Below are positions 34,338 to 42,155 of a DNA stretch of 64,000 nucleotides, in pieces (the stretch's first letter is position 1; every line of letters begins with the position of its first letter). The DNA comes from Candidatus Dadabacteria bacterium UBA1144 (lineage in GTDB: Bacteria > Desulfobacterota_D > UBA1144), in contig DCAB01000012.1 in NCBI GenBank assembly GCA_002311855.1, positions 317,759 to 381,758 on the forward strand, read 5' to 3'. The notes under the pieces were generated by a model. The model was not told the DNA's origin, searched no databases, and saw nothing but the letters and a program-made list of their open reading frames with translations. Made by a program: the position numbers and the translations under genes.

Positions 34338-34931
34338 TCATTGAATTTTACTGTTAAATTTGTTCATTGCAAATGAAATACCATTAAAAACAATATTATG
34401 TACGATTTCATCCGCAATATCAGTGATTTTACTTATTATTTTAGCTTCATCTGGAAGAAATCTTGATAAAACGTAATTACTGGTGGTTGATTTGTCCCTA
34501 GGCTTACCTATGCCAATTCTAATTCTAGTAAAATTATCATCTTGGAGGTGATCTATAATAGAATTTATTCCATTATGTCCCGCGGACCCTCCGCCAACTT
34601 TAATTCTGACTTGCCCAATGTTTAAATCTAAATCATCAAATATAACGATTATTTTATCAGTATTAATTTTAAAGAAATCTTTAATTGATTTAACAGCTCT
34701 ACCGCTATCATTTATGAATGTTTGGGGCTTGCTTAAGATAAAATTATGATTTTCTTTCGTGTATTTACCATATAAAGAGAAAAACTTTGATTTGTTGACA
34801 TCTGCATATGTCTTCTTAGCCAGAGAATCTAAAAATGTAAAACCAACATTATGTCTGGTTGAATTATATTTATCACCGGGGTTGCCAAGCCCAACCAGCA
34901 AAGTAGTTTCAGTTTGCTTCTTTTTTGCCAC
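34338..34931 (-). CDS. pth: Peptidyl-tRNA hydrolase
   Basis: A 197-aa enzyme that recycles peptidyl-tRNA. It shows LLVGLGNPGDKYNSTRHNVGF with the catalytic His, FILSKPQTFINDSG, VIFDDLDLNIGQ with the catalytic Asp, and GGSAGHNGINSI. The start overlaps the end of rplY by 23 nt, so it is co-transcribed with prs and rplY, a common order in Gram-negatives. Confidence 0.96.
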   Translation of the reverse strand: MAKKKQTETTLLVGLGNPGDKYNSTRHNVGFTFLDSLAKKTYADVNKSKFFSLYGKYTKENHNFILSKPQTFINDSGRAVKSIKDFFKINTDKIIVIFDDLDLNIGQVRIKVGGGSAGHNGINSIIDHLQDDNFTRIRIGIGKPRDKSTTSNYVLSRFLPDEAKIISKITDIADEIVHNIVFNGISFAMNKFNSKIQ

Positions 34932-35574
34932 TTTCTATAGCTTGCTCTTCAGATTTTTCTTCTGCTTCTTCTGCACTATCTTTATCAACAGCGGCTTGTT
35001 CACTTTCGATCACCAACTTAGGAGTTAGAATACTAATAATAGTGCTATTAGGGTTTGAAGTCATATCTATTCCAGCAATTTGAGGAATATCTTTAACTCT
35101 CAACGTCTCACCTATATTCAAAGATGATATTTCAACTTCGATTTCATTGGGTATTTGTTCAAGAAGACATTCAATTTTAATCGCATTAGATAGTGTTTGA
35201 ATTACACCTCCATTTTTTACTCCCTCTGGTTGTCCAATGAATTTTAGTGGACAAGTAACTCTAACTTTTTCGCCCTCACTGATTTCATAAAAATCTAGGT
35301 GTAAAGGACTGCTAGTTAAAGTGTCCAGGTGAGCTTCCTTTAAAAGAACTGTTTTCTTAATATCTGAATCTTCTACTTGCATTTCGATAATGGTATTCTC
35401 GCCGGCCTCAGTCTTAAATATTTTTTTTAGCTTTGACAGATTAACGGCGATGTTTAAGTTTTCTTTGTTTTTGCCATATACAACGGCAGGAATAAAGCCA
35501 CTTCTTCTAAATTTTTTGTTTGCCCCCTTCCCAAGTTTCTCCCTCTTTGTAACGATAAACTCAACGCCAATCAT
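34909..35574 (-). CDS. rplY: 50S ribosomal protein bL25, CTC form
   Basis: A 221-aa long form (TL5/CTC) made of an N-terminal 5S rRNA-binding domain (VTKREKLGKGANKKFRRSG, PAVVYGK) and a C-terminal beta domain (LHLDFYEISEGEKVRV, LPSE-like IPNEIEVEISSLNIGE). The acidic, Glu-rich tail after residue 195 is typical. AGGAG precedes the ATG at proper spacing. It lies 9 nt after prs. Confidence 0.94.
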   Translation of the reverse strand: MIGVEFIVTKREKLGKGANKKFRRSGFIPAVVYGKNKENLNIAVNLSKLKKIFKTEAGENTIIEMQVEDSDIKKTVLLKEAHLDTLTSSPLHLDFYEISEGEKVRVTCPLKFIGQPEGVKNGGVIQTLSNAIKIECLLEQIPNEIEVEISSLNIGETLRVKDIPQIAGIDMTSNPNSTIISILTPKLVIESEQAAVDKDSAEEAEEKSEEQAIESGKKEAN

Positions 35575-35583
35575 TTATAACTC

Positions 35584-36528
35584 CTATGAAAATAGCTGGC
35601 TAATAGACTTATTGCGAACAATCCTTCTCATAGCTTCAGCAATTAAATTAGAAACGGTTAGTACTTTTATTTTTTTTGATTTTTTTAACTTTTCTTGATT
35701 ATTTATTGTATCAGTAATTATGAGTTCATCAACATAAGAATTTTCAATATTTTTTACGGCATCACCTGAAAGAACGCCATGGGTACAGAACATCGAAACA
35801 GTCTTAGCTCCGGATTCTATAAGAGCCGCTGCAGATTTAACTGCCGTGCCACCGGTATCAATTATATCATCAATTAAAATAACGTTCTTATTGACTACAT
35901 CGCCAATAACATTGGTTACTTCTGCAGAATTGGGTGCCGGCCGTCTTTTGTCGGTCATCACCAAATTGGAATCATTTAACTGTTTTGCAAAAACCCTTGC
36001 ACGTTCCATACCACCGGCGTCGGGAGATCCAACGACAAAGTTTTTATTCTTAAATTTTTTCTTAAAGTAATCAATAGCAATTGGTCTGGCGTACAAATGA
36101 TCAACCGGAATATCGAAAAATCCTTGTATTTGGCCAGCGTGCAAATCCATTGTTATAACTTTTTTAATACCAGATTTGATAAGCAAATCGGAGACGAGCC
36201 TGGCCGTTATTGGGGACCTATCGGCAACTTTTCTATCCTGTCTCGAATAACCAAAATAAGGAATAACGGCTGTTATCTCGTTTGCCGAGGCCCTCCTTAA
36301 AGCGTCGATAACAATAAAAAGTTCCATCAAATTCTCATTCACGGGAGAAGATGTAGATTGAATGACGTATACATTAGAACCTCTCACGCTTTCATCTACT
36401 TCTACAAATATTTCCCCATCGCTGAATCTCTTAATTTTAAGACTACCTAGATTTATTTTTAATTTTTTACAGATGGCTTTACTTAGTTTTATGTTGGATG
36501 TTCCAGAGAAAACTTTTATATTTTTCAT
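35584..36528 (-). CDS. prs: Ribose-phosphate pyrophosphokinase
   Basis: This 314-aa enzyme makes PRPP from ribose 5-phosphate and ATP for nucleotide, histidine and NAD synthesis. Conserved blocks are FSDGEIFVEVDESVRGSNVY, YFGYSRQDRK (ATP loop), MDLHAGQIQGFF (metal) and the PRPP loop VILIDDIIDTGGTA. The ATG comes 6 nt after a TACAAT -10, with no Shine-Dalgarno. First gene of prs-rplY-pth. Confidence 0.97.
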   Translation of the reverse strand: MKNIKVFSGTSNIKLSKAICKKLKINLGSLKIKRFSDGEIFVEVDESVRGSNVYVIQSTSSPVNENLMELFIVIDALRRASANEITAVIPYFGYSRQDRKVADRSPITARLVSDLLIKSGIKKVITMDLHAGQIQGFFDIPVDHLYARPIAIDYFKKKFKNKNFVVGSPDAGGMERARVFAKQLNDSNLVMTDKRRPAPNSAEVTNVIGDVVNKNVILIDDIIDTGGTAVKSAAALIESGAKTVSMFCTHGVLSGDAVKNIENSYVDELIITDTINNQEKLKKSKKIKVLTVSNLIAEAMRRIVRNKSISQLFS

Positions 36529-36534
36529 AGAAAA

Positions 36535-36562
36535 ATTGTAAAATATAAGCTATATAAAGCAA
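36535..36562 (-). promoter_or_regulatory. Promoter of prs (leaderless type)
   Basis: On the minus strand, TTGCTT (36557-36562), a 16-nt spacer and TACAAT (36535-36540), then 6 nt to the ATG. The rest of the 119-nt gap to efp holds a weak imperfect stem after the efp stop (GGGTTATTT with AAATAA and CCC) that could be a terminator. I am not confident of it. Confidence 0.5.
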
Positions 36563-36647
36563 ATGTAATTAATTCATATTGAATCGCGGGGAATTACACT
36601 AGAAGACCACCTCAGTTTTGGGTTTTTTTATTTAAAACAAATAACCC

Positions 36648-37220
36648 TCAGACTTTTTTGATTCTTTCTAGATACTTCCCATCTCTTGTCTCGACTTTTA
36701 CTATATCACCAATGTTAATAAAAAGTGGTACGACTATTTTGAGACCTGTAACTAATTCAGCAGGTTTTGTCCCCCCAGTAACAGTATCTCCTCTGATGCC
36801 AGGTTCCGTATTTAACACCTCTAGTTCTACACTATTTGGTAATTCAACATCAATTGGTACCCCATTGTAATGGAGTAATTGAACATCCTGTCCTTGTTTT
36901 AAAAACCGGAATGTCTCTCCTATAATCTTATTGTCTAATTGATATTGCTCGAAATCGATTAAATCCATAAAAGTAAACGTTTTCGAATCTGAATATAAAA
37001 ATTGGGAGCTTCTTTTAACTAAATCTGGAACTTCGAAAGTATCCCCAGATCTAAAACTTTTTTCTTGTATTGATCCACCGATAATATTCTTCAGTTTTGT
37101 CTTTACAACGGGGCTTCTTTGTTGCATGACTCTATGCTTAAACTCCACTATCTCCCACAAATCATTTTCATATATGATTCTTAATCCTTTATAAAATTTA
37201 CTTGTATCAATGTTACTCAT
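36648..37220 (-). CDS. efp: Elongation factor P, variant tip loop
   Basis: A 190-aa three-domain factor that rescues ribosomes stalled on polyproline. Domain I starts at residue 8 and domains II-III carry VELPNSVELEVLNTEPGIRGDT and VPLFINIGDIVKVETRDGKY. The usual tip loop KPGKGG is replaced: residues 28-37 read KHRVMQQRSP, so the modifiable Lys or Arg at position 34 is Gln. The protein is otherwise complete. Its start overlaps the siroheme gene by 8 nt. Modification enzymes are not in this window. Confidence 0.93.
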   Translation of the reverse strand: MSNIDTSKFYKGLRIIYENDLWEIVEFKHRVMQQRSPVVKTKLKNIIGGSIQEKSFRSGDTFEVPDLVKRSSQFLYSDSKTFTFMDLIDFEQYQLDNKIIGETFRFLKQGQDVQLLHYNGVPIDVELPNSVELEVLNTEPGIRGDTVTGGTKPAELVTGLKIVVPLFINIGDIVKVETRDGKYLERIKKV

Positions 37221-37836
37221 CTAGGGCGATTTCTTTCTCCAGCCTCTTAATAATTTTTTTTATCTGGATTCCACTACTATATTCAATTTCTTTTAATAGT
37301 TTATCGTTGTTAATTTTGTTAATAAGCTTGCTATAAGGAAGAGTTTTTTCTCTATGCCGTCTTAAAAATTTGTACAATTTTAGCAAATCTTTTTTAAGAT
37401 TTTTTTCAAAAAGAATTCTCAAGAATTTGCTAAACAATGGGGAATTACCCCCAGTGCTAAAGTTAATATTTATTTCGCTATTTAGTTTAAGACTTGATGT
37501 GAATGAAAAATCATTGTTTTTACTATCGGAGGCATTGGATACAAAAATTTTCATTTTTTTTGAATCTTTTACAATTTTCTTGTTTATTTTTTTGTCATTG
37601 GTACACGTGACAACAAAATCAACACCGTTAAGGTCAGTAGATTGATATTTTCTTTTAATCACTTTTATTTTTTTGTTTTTTCTTGATATCTTCTCTAATT
37701 CTTTAGTTATAATGGGAGATACTAATTTTATTGCGCCGTTTGCACGAAGTATTTTTTTTGTTCTCTTAGTCGCAACTTCCCCACCGCCCACTATGAGCCA
37801 TTTTTTTGAAGATATGTCAAAATTAATGTTGAGCAT
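37213..37836 (-). CDS. Precorrin-2 dehydrogenase/sirohydrochlorin ferrochelatase-like protein
   Basis: A 207-aa protein like yeast Met8 and the N-terminal part of CysG. An NAD-binding fold (WLIVGGGEVATKRTKKIL) is followed by FVVTCTND, the catalytic-region FVSNASDSKNNDFSF and the helical dimerisation domain with STGGNSPLFSKFLRILFE. It would oxidise precorrin-2 and insert iron to make sirohaem. The ATG at 37836 overlaps the upstream TGA (TGATG). No uroporphyrinogen methyltransferase gene is adjacent. Confidence 0.85.
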   Translation of the reverse strand: MLNINFDISSKKWLIVGGGEVATKRTKKILRANGAIKLVSPIITKELEKISRKNKKIKVIKRKYQSTDLNGVDFVVTCTNDKKINKKIVKDSKKMKIFVSNASDSKNNDFSFTSSLKLNSEININFSTGGNSPLFSKFLRILFEKNLKKDLLKLYKFLRRHREKTLPYSKLINKINNDKLLKEIEYSSGIQIKKIIKRLEKEIALDE

Positions 37837-38003
37837 CAAATGTTACTAAAGATTAAAATAAATAATAAATAAATTATAGGTACAAAAATTCCAGCAATAG
37901 CAACATATAAATATATTCTTAAAACTCTTTTAGCTTGATACCCGGGAACATTTACGGATTGTTCTTTTATCTTACGCAATAAATCATTGAATATTTTAAT
38001 CAT
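37836..38003 (-). CDS. Small single-pass membrane protein, 55 aa
   Basis: This short frame encodes 55 residues: a basic amphipathic N-terminal part (MIKIFNDLLRKIKEQSVNV), then one membrane helix of about 22 residues (VAIAGIFVPIIYLLFILIF). It is supported as a gene because it overlaps both neighbours on the same strand: 8 nt with the GYD gene upstream, and a TGATG junction with the siroheme gene downstream. It loosely recalls SecE in size and topology but lacks the SecE motif. Function unknown. Confidence 0.55.
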   Translation of the reverse strand: MIKIFNDLLRKIKEQSVNVPGYQAKRVLRIYLYVAIAGIFVPIIYLLFILIFSNI

Positions 38004-38286
38004 TTTTTAAATGTTTGATGAAAGAATCAATATCGATTGCCGGCAGGGTTGTAATCTGAATTGTCCCCCTTGATGTCAGCTCAATTGATAACTTGCTTAT
38101 TGTATCATTGTCTGGTGCCTCAAGTATATTGACAAAATCAAATGGACCTAAGGTTGCAAATTGACTCAGAATTTTAATCCCCATGGATTCAATCTCTTTG
38201 TCAACTTCTCTAATTCTGTAAGGACGCTCTTTCAAGGTTTTTCTTCCTTCAGGAGTCAATGATGATAATAGTATATATTTTGGCAT
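37996..38286 (-). CDS. GYD domain protein
   Basis: A 96-aa ferredoxin-like-fold protein (MPKYILLSSLTPEGRKTLKE, GPFDFVNILEAPDND, TRGTIQITTLPAI). In the GYD family the naming motif is usually GxYDxV; here it reads GPFDFV. Functions are not established; such proteins form small oligomers. The ATG at 38286 is preferred over a GTG five codons upstream. It appears to head a minus-strand operon with the 55-aa gene, the siroheme gene and efp. Confidence 0.75.
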   Translation of the reverse strand: MPKYILLSSLTPEGRKTLKERPYRIREVDKEIESMGIKILSQFATLGPFDFVNILEAPDNDTISKLSIELTSRGTIQITTLPAIDIDSFIKHLKND

Positions 38287-38349
38287 ATCTACCCAAGTCA
38301 CTTAATTACAAAATAAAGTTTATCAGATATTATTCACTAACAAAATAAA

Positions 38350-39834
38350 ATGGATAAAATTAATAAAAAAATATCTATCTTTTTTTTCCTACTTTCTATG
38401 ATTGTGTCTTTGGATACCGTATCTGATGAAAGAAATATTAGACCAAAAGAGTTAGAGATTAAAAAAAATATTAAGAAAGTCGATTTATCAAAATTAACCA
38501 TTACAGACTTTGAATGGTTGACGAAAGGTAAAAGCATGTTAGGTAAATTTGATTTTATTGAAATTAAAAATAGTTCTATTTTAGGGTTTGACAACATCAA
38601 GATAGAGGTCCAGCTTAAAAACAAAGATGGAACTCGAATCAATTATGTAATAGTGTTAAAAGATTCGATTGGATCAAAAGAAACGAAGAAGTTCAGAAAT
38701 GTAGTTATTCCACTACTTCCTTGGGAACCCAAGGAAACGAGGATTGCTATTAAATCAGGAGATATTTTACATGATAAAGAGACTCTTCCTTTTGAGGCTA
38801 GAGGCTCAATCAAGATTTTAGATTTTAAATTCATCGTTGATAATCTTGCCTCAAAAACAATTATTGTTGAAAAATTAAAAATAATTAATGAGAGTAGAAA
38901 TTATTACGGAAATATCAAATATATAATAGATTTTCAGGATTCGAGGAAAAAACTTGTTACATCAAGACAATTCGGAATAAAAGGATCAATTGGTCCTGGA
39001 GAAACAAAAACTTTTAAGAATTTTAATATTCCAGGCCTACCCAGTAAAGAATTCATGGATATCTATTTGAGAGTAGGGTCTGGAGATTTATTAAGTTCTA
39101 AAGAATATTTGCTTTCAGGTGGAGACGAGAAATATATCGATAAGAGTTTGATTGATATAGATTTTGACGATTCACCCGTTCCTAATGCAGATCTTGGAAT
39201 AAAAGGATACTCTTGGATTAGTGACGTACAACACACTATAGGTGTTCTCGATATCGATATTTCTAACAATAGTCGTTTTAAATATAATGATATTGAAGTG
39301 ATTCTGAATTTTCAAACACCTAGCGGTAATACACTTATAAGTAAGACGGTGAAAATTGACGGAGAAATTGGTTCATATAAAGAAAAAACTTTTTCTAATA
39401 TTTCAATAGGGTACATAGATTATGATATCAAAAATTTAGAGGTATACATTGTAGATGCAAATATGATTGGCTATGTGACAACGATACGAAAAGATGAACA
39501 AAAAACACCACGTGAAATTAAATCAGATAGACCAAAAGAAGCTTTCAGTCCGGGGAGTAACCTAATCGTAGTTGACTATAGTATAAGCAATTTTAGTTCA
39601 ATAAAAATTTTTAACAGAAGTGACATGGAGATATCGGATATAGAAATGAAGATTAAATTATTCGATGAAAAAAATAATTTGGTGAAAGAATACGATATAC
39701 TGATCAATGAAACTATATTGCCTAGGCAAGAAAAAACTTTTAGGACAATTAGACTACATGATGTTGAGAGAATTGGTTTTACTTACGCAAAAATTCAAAT
39801 TCTTCAGGCAAAAAAACTAAAATCAATAAATTGA
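38350..39834 (+). CDS. Exported protein with four tandem beta-sandwich repeats
   Basis: A 494-aa protein with an N-terminal hydrophobic signal (residues 5-22, KKISIFFFLLSMIVSL). The rest is four diverged repeats of 85-100 residues starting near 50, 154, 283 and 404. Each has an I-x-N-x-S strand, an L-x-F strand and a closing ExKTFRN-I motif (KETKKFRNVVI, GETKTFKNFNI, KEKTFSNISI, RQEKTFRTIRL). This resembles FxLYD-like extracytoplasmic domains. It lies just upstream of mreB on the same strand, so a link to envelope shape is possible but unproven. I do not recognise a named family. Confidence 0.7.
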   Translation: MDKINKKISIFFFLLSMIVSLDTVSDERNIRPKELEIKKNIKKVDLSKLTITDFEWLTKGKSMLGKFDFIEIKNSSILGFDNIKIEVQLKNKDGTRINYVIVLKDSIGSKETKKFRNVVIPLLPWEPKETRIAIKSGDILHDKETLPFEARGSIKILDFKFIVDNLASKTIIVEKLKIINESRNYYGNIKYIIDFQDSRKKLVTSRQFGIKGSIGPGETKTFKNFNIPGLPSKEFMDIYLRVGSGDLLSSKEYLLSGGDEKYIDKSLIDIDFDDSPVPNADLGIKGYSWISDVQHTIGVLDIDISNNSRFKYNDIEVILNFQTPSGNTLISKTVKIDGEIGSYKEKTFSNISIGYIDYDIKNLEVYIVDANMIGYVTTIRKDEQKTPREIKSDRPKEAFSPGSNLIVVDYSISNFSSIKIFNRSDMEISDIEMKIKLFDEKNNLVKEYDILINETILPRQEKTFRTIRLHDVERIGFTYAKIQILQAKKLKSIN

Positions 39835-39858
39835 AAAAAAGTTTTTTTTAATCATAAT
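39831..39858 (+). promoter_or_regulatory. Promoter of mreB operon (leaderless type)
   Basis: TTGAAA (39831-39836), a 16-nt spacer and CATAAT (39853-39858), ending 8 nt before the mreB ATG at 39867. Confidence 0.6.
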
Positions 39859-39866
39859 AAGAACAA

Positions 39867-40928
39867 ATGAAAAATTCGACCAAAAGTTACACTATTTGGG
39901 ATAGGATAGCTAATTACTTCTCTATTGATATTGGACTTGATTTGGGAACAGCGAATATCGTTGTTTATGTAAAAAACGAGGGAATTGTTGCAAATGAACC
40001 CTCAGTTGTTGCGGTCCAAGTTGACAAGGCAGGTGATGTAACAATTCTTGCGGTAGGTGATGAGGCAAAAGCGATGATTGGAAAAACACCTGGTTCCATA
40101 GAAGCTGTTAGGCCTCTGAAAGACGGAGTTATTGCCGATTTTGAGGTAACTCAAAAGATGCTTGAATATTTTATATCTAGATATCATAAAAACAATTTCC
40201 TTGTAAGGCCAAGAGTTGTTGTTTCGGTTCCTATCGGGATTACGCCCGTTGAAAAAAGAGCTGTTGTAGAAGCCGCGGAATCTGCTGGAGCAAGAGAAGT
40301 TTATTTAATAGAAGAAACAATGGCTGCTGCACTTGGCGCTGAAATGTCTTCGGTGACGGAATCTAGAGGTGGAATGGTTGTCGATATTGGAGGTGGTACG
40401 ACGGGGATATCGGTCATATCCCTTGGTGGTTTAGTTCTTAGTAAGTCAATCAAAGTTGCTGGGGATTCAATGAATAATGCAATAATTGATTATGTACGAA
40501 GAACATACAATGTACTCATTGGTGAAAATATGGCTGAAACTGTAAAGAAAGATATAGCTGATGTTAGAGAACCCCCCGCAGAGATTAAGGAAATGGCAAT
40601 CAGAGGTAGGAGCCTGGAAAACGGATTACCTAGATCCTTAGATGTGACCACACTAGACATAACAAAAGCACTAGATGAATCAGTAACTGGAATCATTGAT
40701 GTTGTTAAAGAAACTCTCGATTTGACCCCTCCAGAACTATCTGGAGATATTATGGTCGATGGAATTGTACTTGCGGGAGGAGGAGCACTTCTTGGGGGCC
40801 TATCGGACAGAATTTCTGAGGCAACTCAACTGAAAGTTACGATAGCCGAAGAACCGCTATTATGCGGTATAAGAGGGTGTGGCAAAGCTTTAGAAGAAAT
40901 TAATACCTTGAGAAAAATTTCAATCTGA
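39867..40928 (+). CDS. mreB: Rod-shape-determining actin homologue MreB
   Basis: A 353-aa actin-fold ATPase that organises lateral cell-wall growth. Phosphate 1 is DIGLDLGTANIVVYVK, and VRPRVVVSVPIGITPVEKRAV and the phosphate 2 loop VVDIGGGTTGISVI follow. GIVLAGGGALLGGL binds adenosine. A short amphipathic N-terminus precedes the core, as in membrane-bound MreB. First gene of mreB-mreC-mreD-mrdA-rodA-birA. Confidence 0.98.
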   Translation: MKNSTKSYTIWDRIANYFSIDIGLDLGTANIVVYVKNEGIVANEPSVVAVQVDKAGDVTILAVGDEAKAMIGKTPGSIEAVRPLKDGVIADFEVTQKMLEYFISRYHKNNFLVRPRVVVSVPIGITPVEKRAVVEAAESAGAREVYLIEETMAAALGAEMSSVTESRGGMVVDIGGGTTGISVISLGGLVLSKSIKVAGDSMNNAIIDYVRRTYNVLIGENMAETVKKDIADVREPPAEIKEMAIRGRSLENGLPRSLDVTTLDITKALDESVTGIIDVVKETLDLTPPELSGDIMVDGIVLAGGGALLGGLSDRISEATQLKVTIAEEPLLCGIRGCGKALEEINTLRKISI

Positions 40929-40933
40929 TTTTG

Positions 40934-41665
40934 ATGATCTCAAAAAGAAAGATAAAAAGCCTACTTTTGATAATCTTGATATCAACAGTCGTGATAATTT
41001 TTTTCATACTTAATCTTAATTTTTACTTCTCTGATTTTTTAGTATCGAAACTCTCTTACACAAACAACATATCGGCTCCAAATTCATCTCTGACCGCTGA
41101 GATTCATAATTCGAAATTTGACTCCAAAATTTATCAATCTACATTAAAAGAAAATGAAGAACTGAAAAAAATCCTTAAGCTACAAAATCAAAGCAGATTC
41201 TCTTTAATTACTGCAGAAATGACTATCAAATCGCCAACTATTTTCTCGTCCACTGCTTATGCCAATAGAGGGAAAAAGAGCGGTGTTGTAACAAACCTAA
41301 TAGTAATAAATAGCGAAGGTTTAGTTGGAAAAATTGAAAATGTTTACGATGATTATTCAGAAATCATTTTCCCATATAATCCAAGATTTAACCTCTTGGT
41401 TTTCGTTGGAGAGAATAAAGTCCCAGGAATTTTAAAAGGAGATGGAATAAGTTCATTTATTCACTATATTCCAAGCGAATCGGAAATAAACATTGGTGAT
41501 CCAGTTCACTTAGCCGATAATGTTAATCCTAATTACATAAATTTCCAGATAGGCGATGTGTCTGAAGTAAGAAATGAAGGAGGGTTCTTGCGAATAAAAA
41601 TTAAAAGCCTATTGAATCCAAATGCTATAAAATTTATCTCAATTATAAAAAATGACAAAATTTAA
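40934..41665 (+). CDS. mreC: Rod-shape-determining protein MreC
   Basis: A bitopic periplasmic scaffold that activates PBP2-RodA. It has one membrane helix (about residues 10-30), a coiled coil (about 45-80) and the beta-rich core with ANRGKKSGVVTNLIVINSEGLVGKIENVY. The ATG at 40934 is preferred over the TTG one codon earlier. At 243 aa it is a short family member. It overlaps mreD by 14 nt. Confidence 0.92.
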   Translation: MISKRKIKSLLLIILISTVVIIFFILNLNFYFSDFLVSKLSYTNNISAPNSSLTAEIHNSKFDSKIYQSTLKENEELKKILKLQNQSRFSLITAEMTIKSPTIFSSTAYANRGKKSGVVTNLIVINSEGLVGKIENVYDDYSEIIFPYNPRFNLLVFVGENKVPGILKGDGISSFIHYIPSESEINIGDPVHLADNVNPNYINFQIGDVSEVRNEGGFLRIKIKSLLNPNAIKFISIIKNDKI

Positions 41666-42155
41666 TTATATTCAAAATTTATTACTTTTTTTCTTTATAT
41701 TCTTGCCCATTTATCCAAATAATAATTCTATAGACTTTGGAGGATTCGTGGACCCTTCTCTAGTTATAATTATTTTATTTCTTTTAATGGGTATAAATTT
41801 GAATAGAATCTTAGCACTTGCGTGCACTGCAGTCTTTTATTTATCTCTTTCCGATTATACCAATTATATTGATTTTTCGTCAAAAATTTTAGTTTTTATC
41901 TCCTCAGCATACTTTATAAAAAAATATTACTGGGAAAATTTATTGAATAACATTATTCTAATCTTTTCTTTTCTCTTTATTTATTATTCAATAAATCTAT
42001 TTGCATATAAAATAATCTTTCATGTAGACTTCTTCGATTATTTAGCATTTGTCACTCTTCCTTTTGTTTACAATGCTATCGTTTCAATTATCTTGTTATT
42101 TATGATTAAATATACTTCATGGCCAAAATATCCAGAAAAAGTTTCTCAATATTAA
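41652..42155 (+). CDS. mreD: Rod-shape-determining protein MreD
   Basis: A 167-aa protein that is almost wholly hydrophobic, with about five membrane helices. Sequence conservation in MreD is low; the call rests on topology, length and its exact position between mreC and mrdA. It overlaps mreC by 14 nt and mrdA by 37 nt. Confidence 0.82.
   Translation: MTKFNYIQNLLLFFFIFLPIYPNNNSIDFGGFVDPSLVIIILFLLMGINLNRILALACTAVFYLSLSDYTNYIDFSSKILVFISSAYFIKKYYWENLLNNIILIFSFLFIYYSINLFAYKIIFHVDFFDYLAFVTLPFVYNAIVSIILLFMIKYTSWPKYPEKVSQY

Noticed and set aside
36566..36647. Possible structured RNA between efp and prs
   Set aside because: It contains a repeated CTGAGG and an imperfect stem with a bulge, but nothing matching a riboswitch or small RNA I know. 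It is probably a weak terminator.
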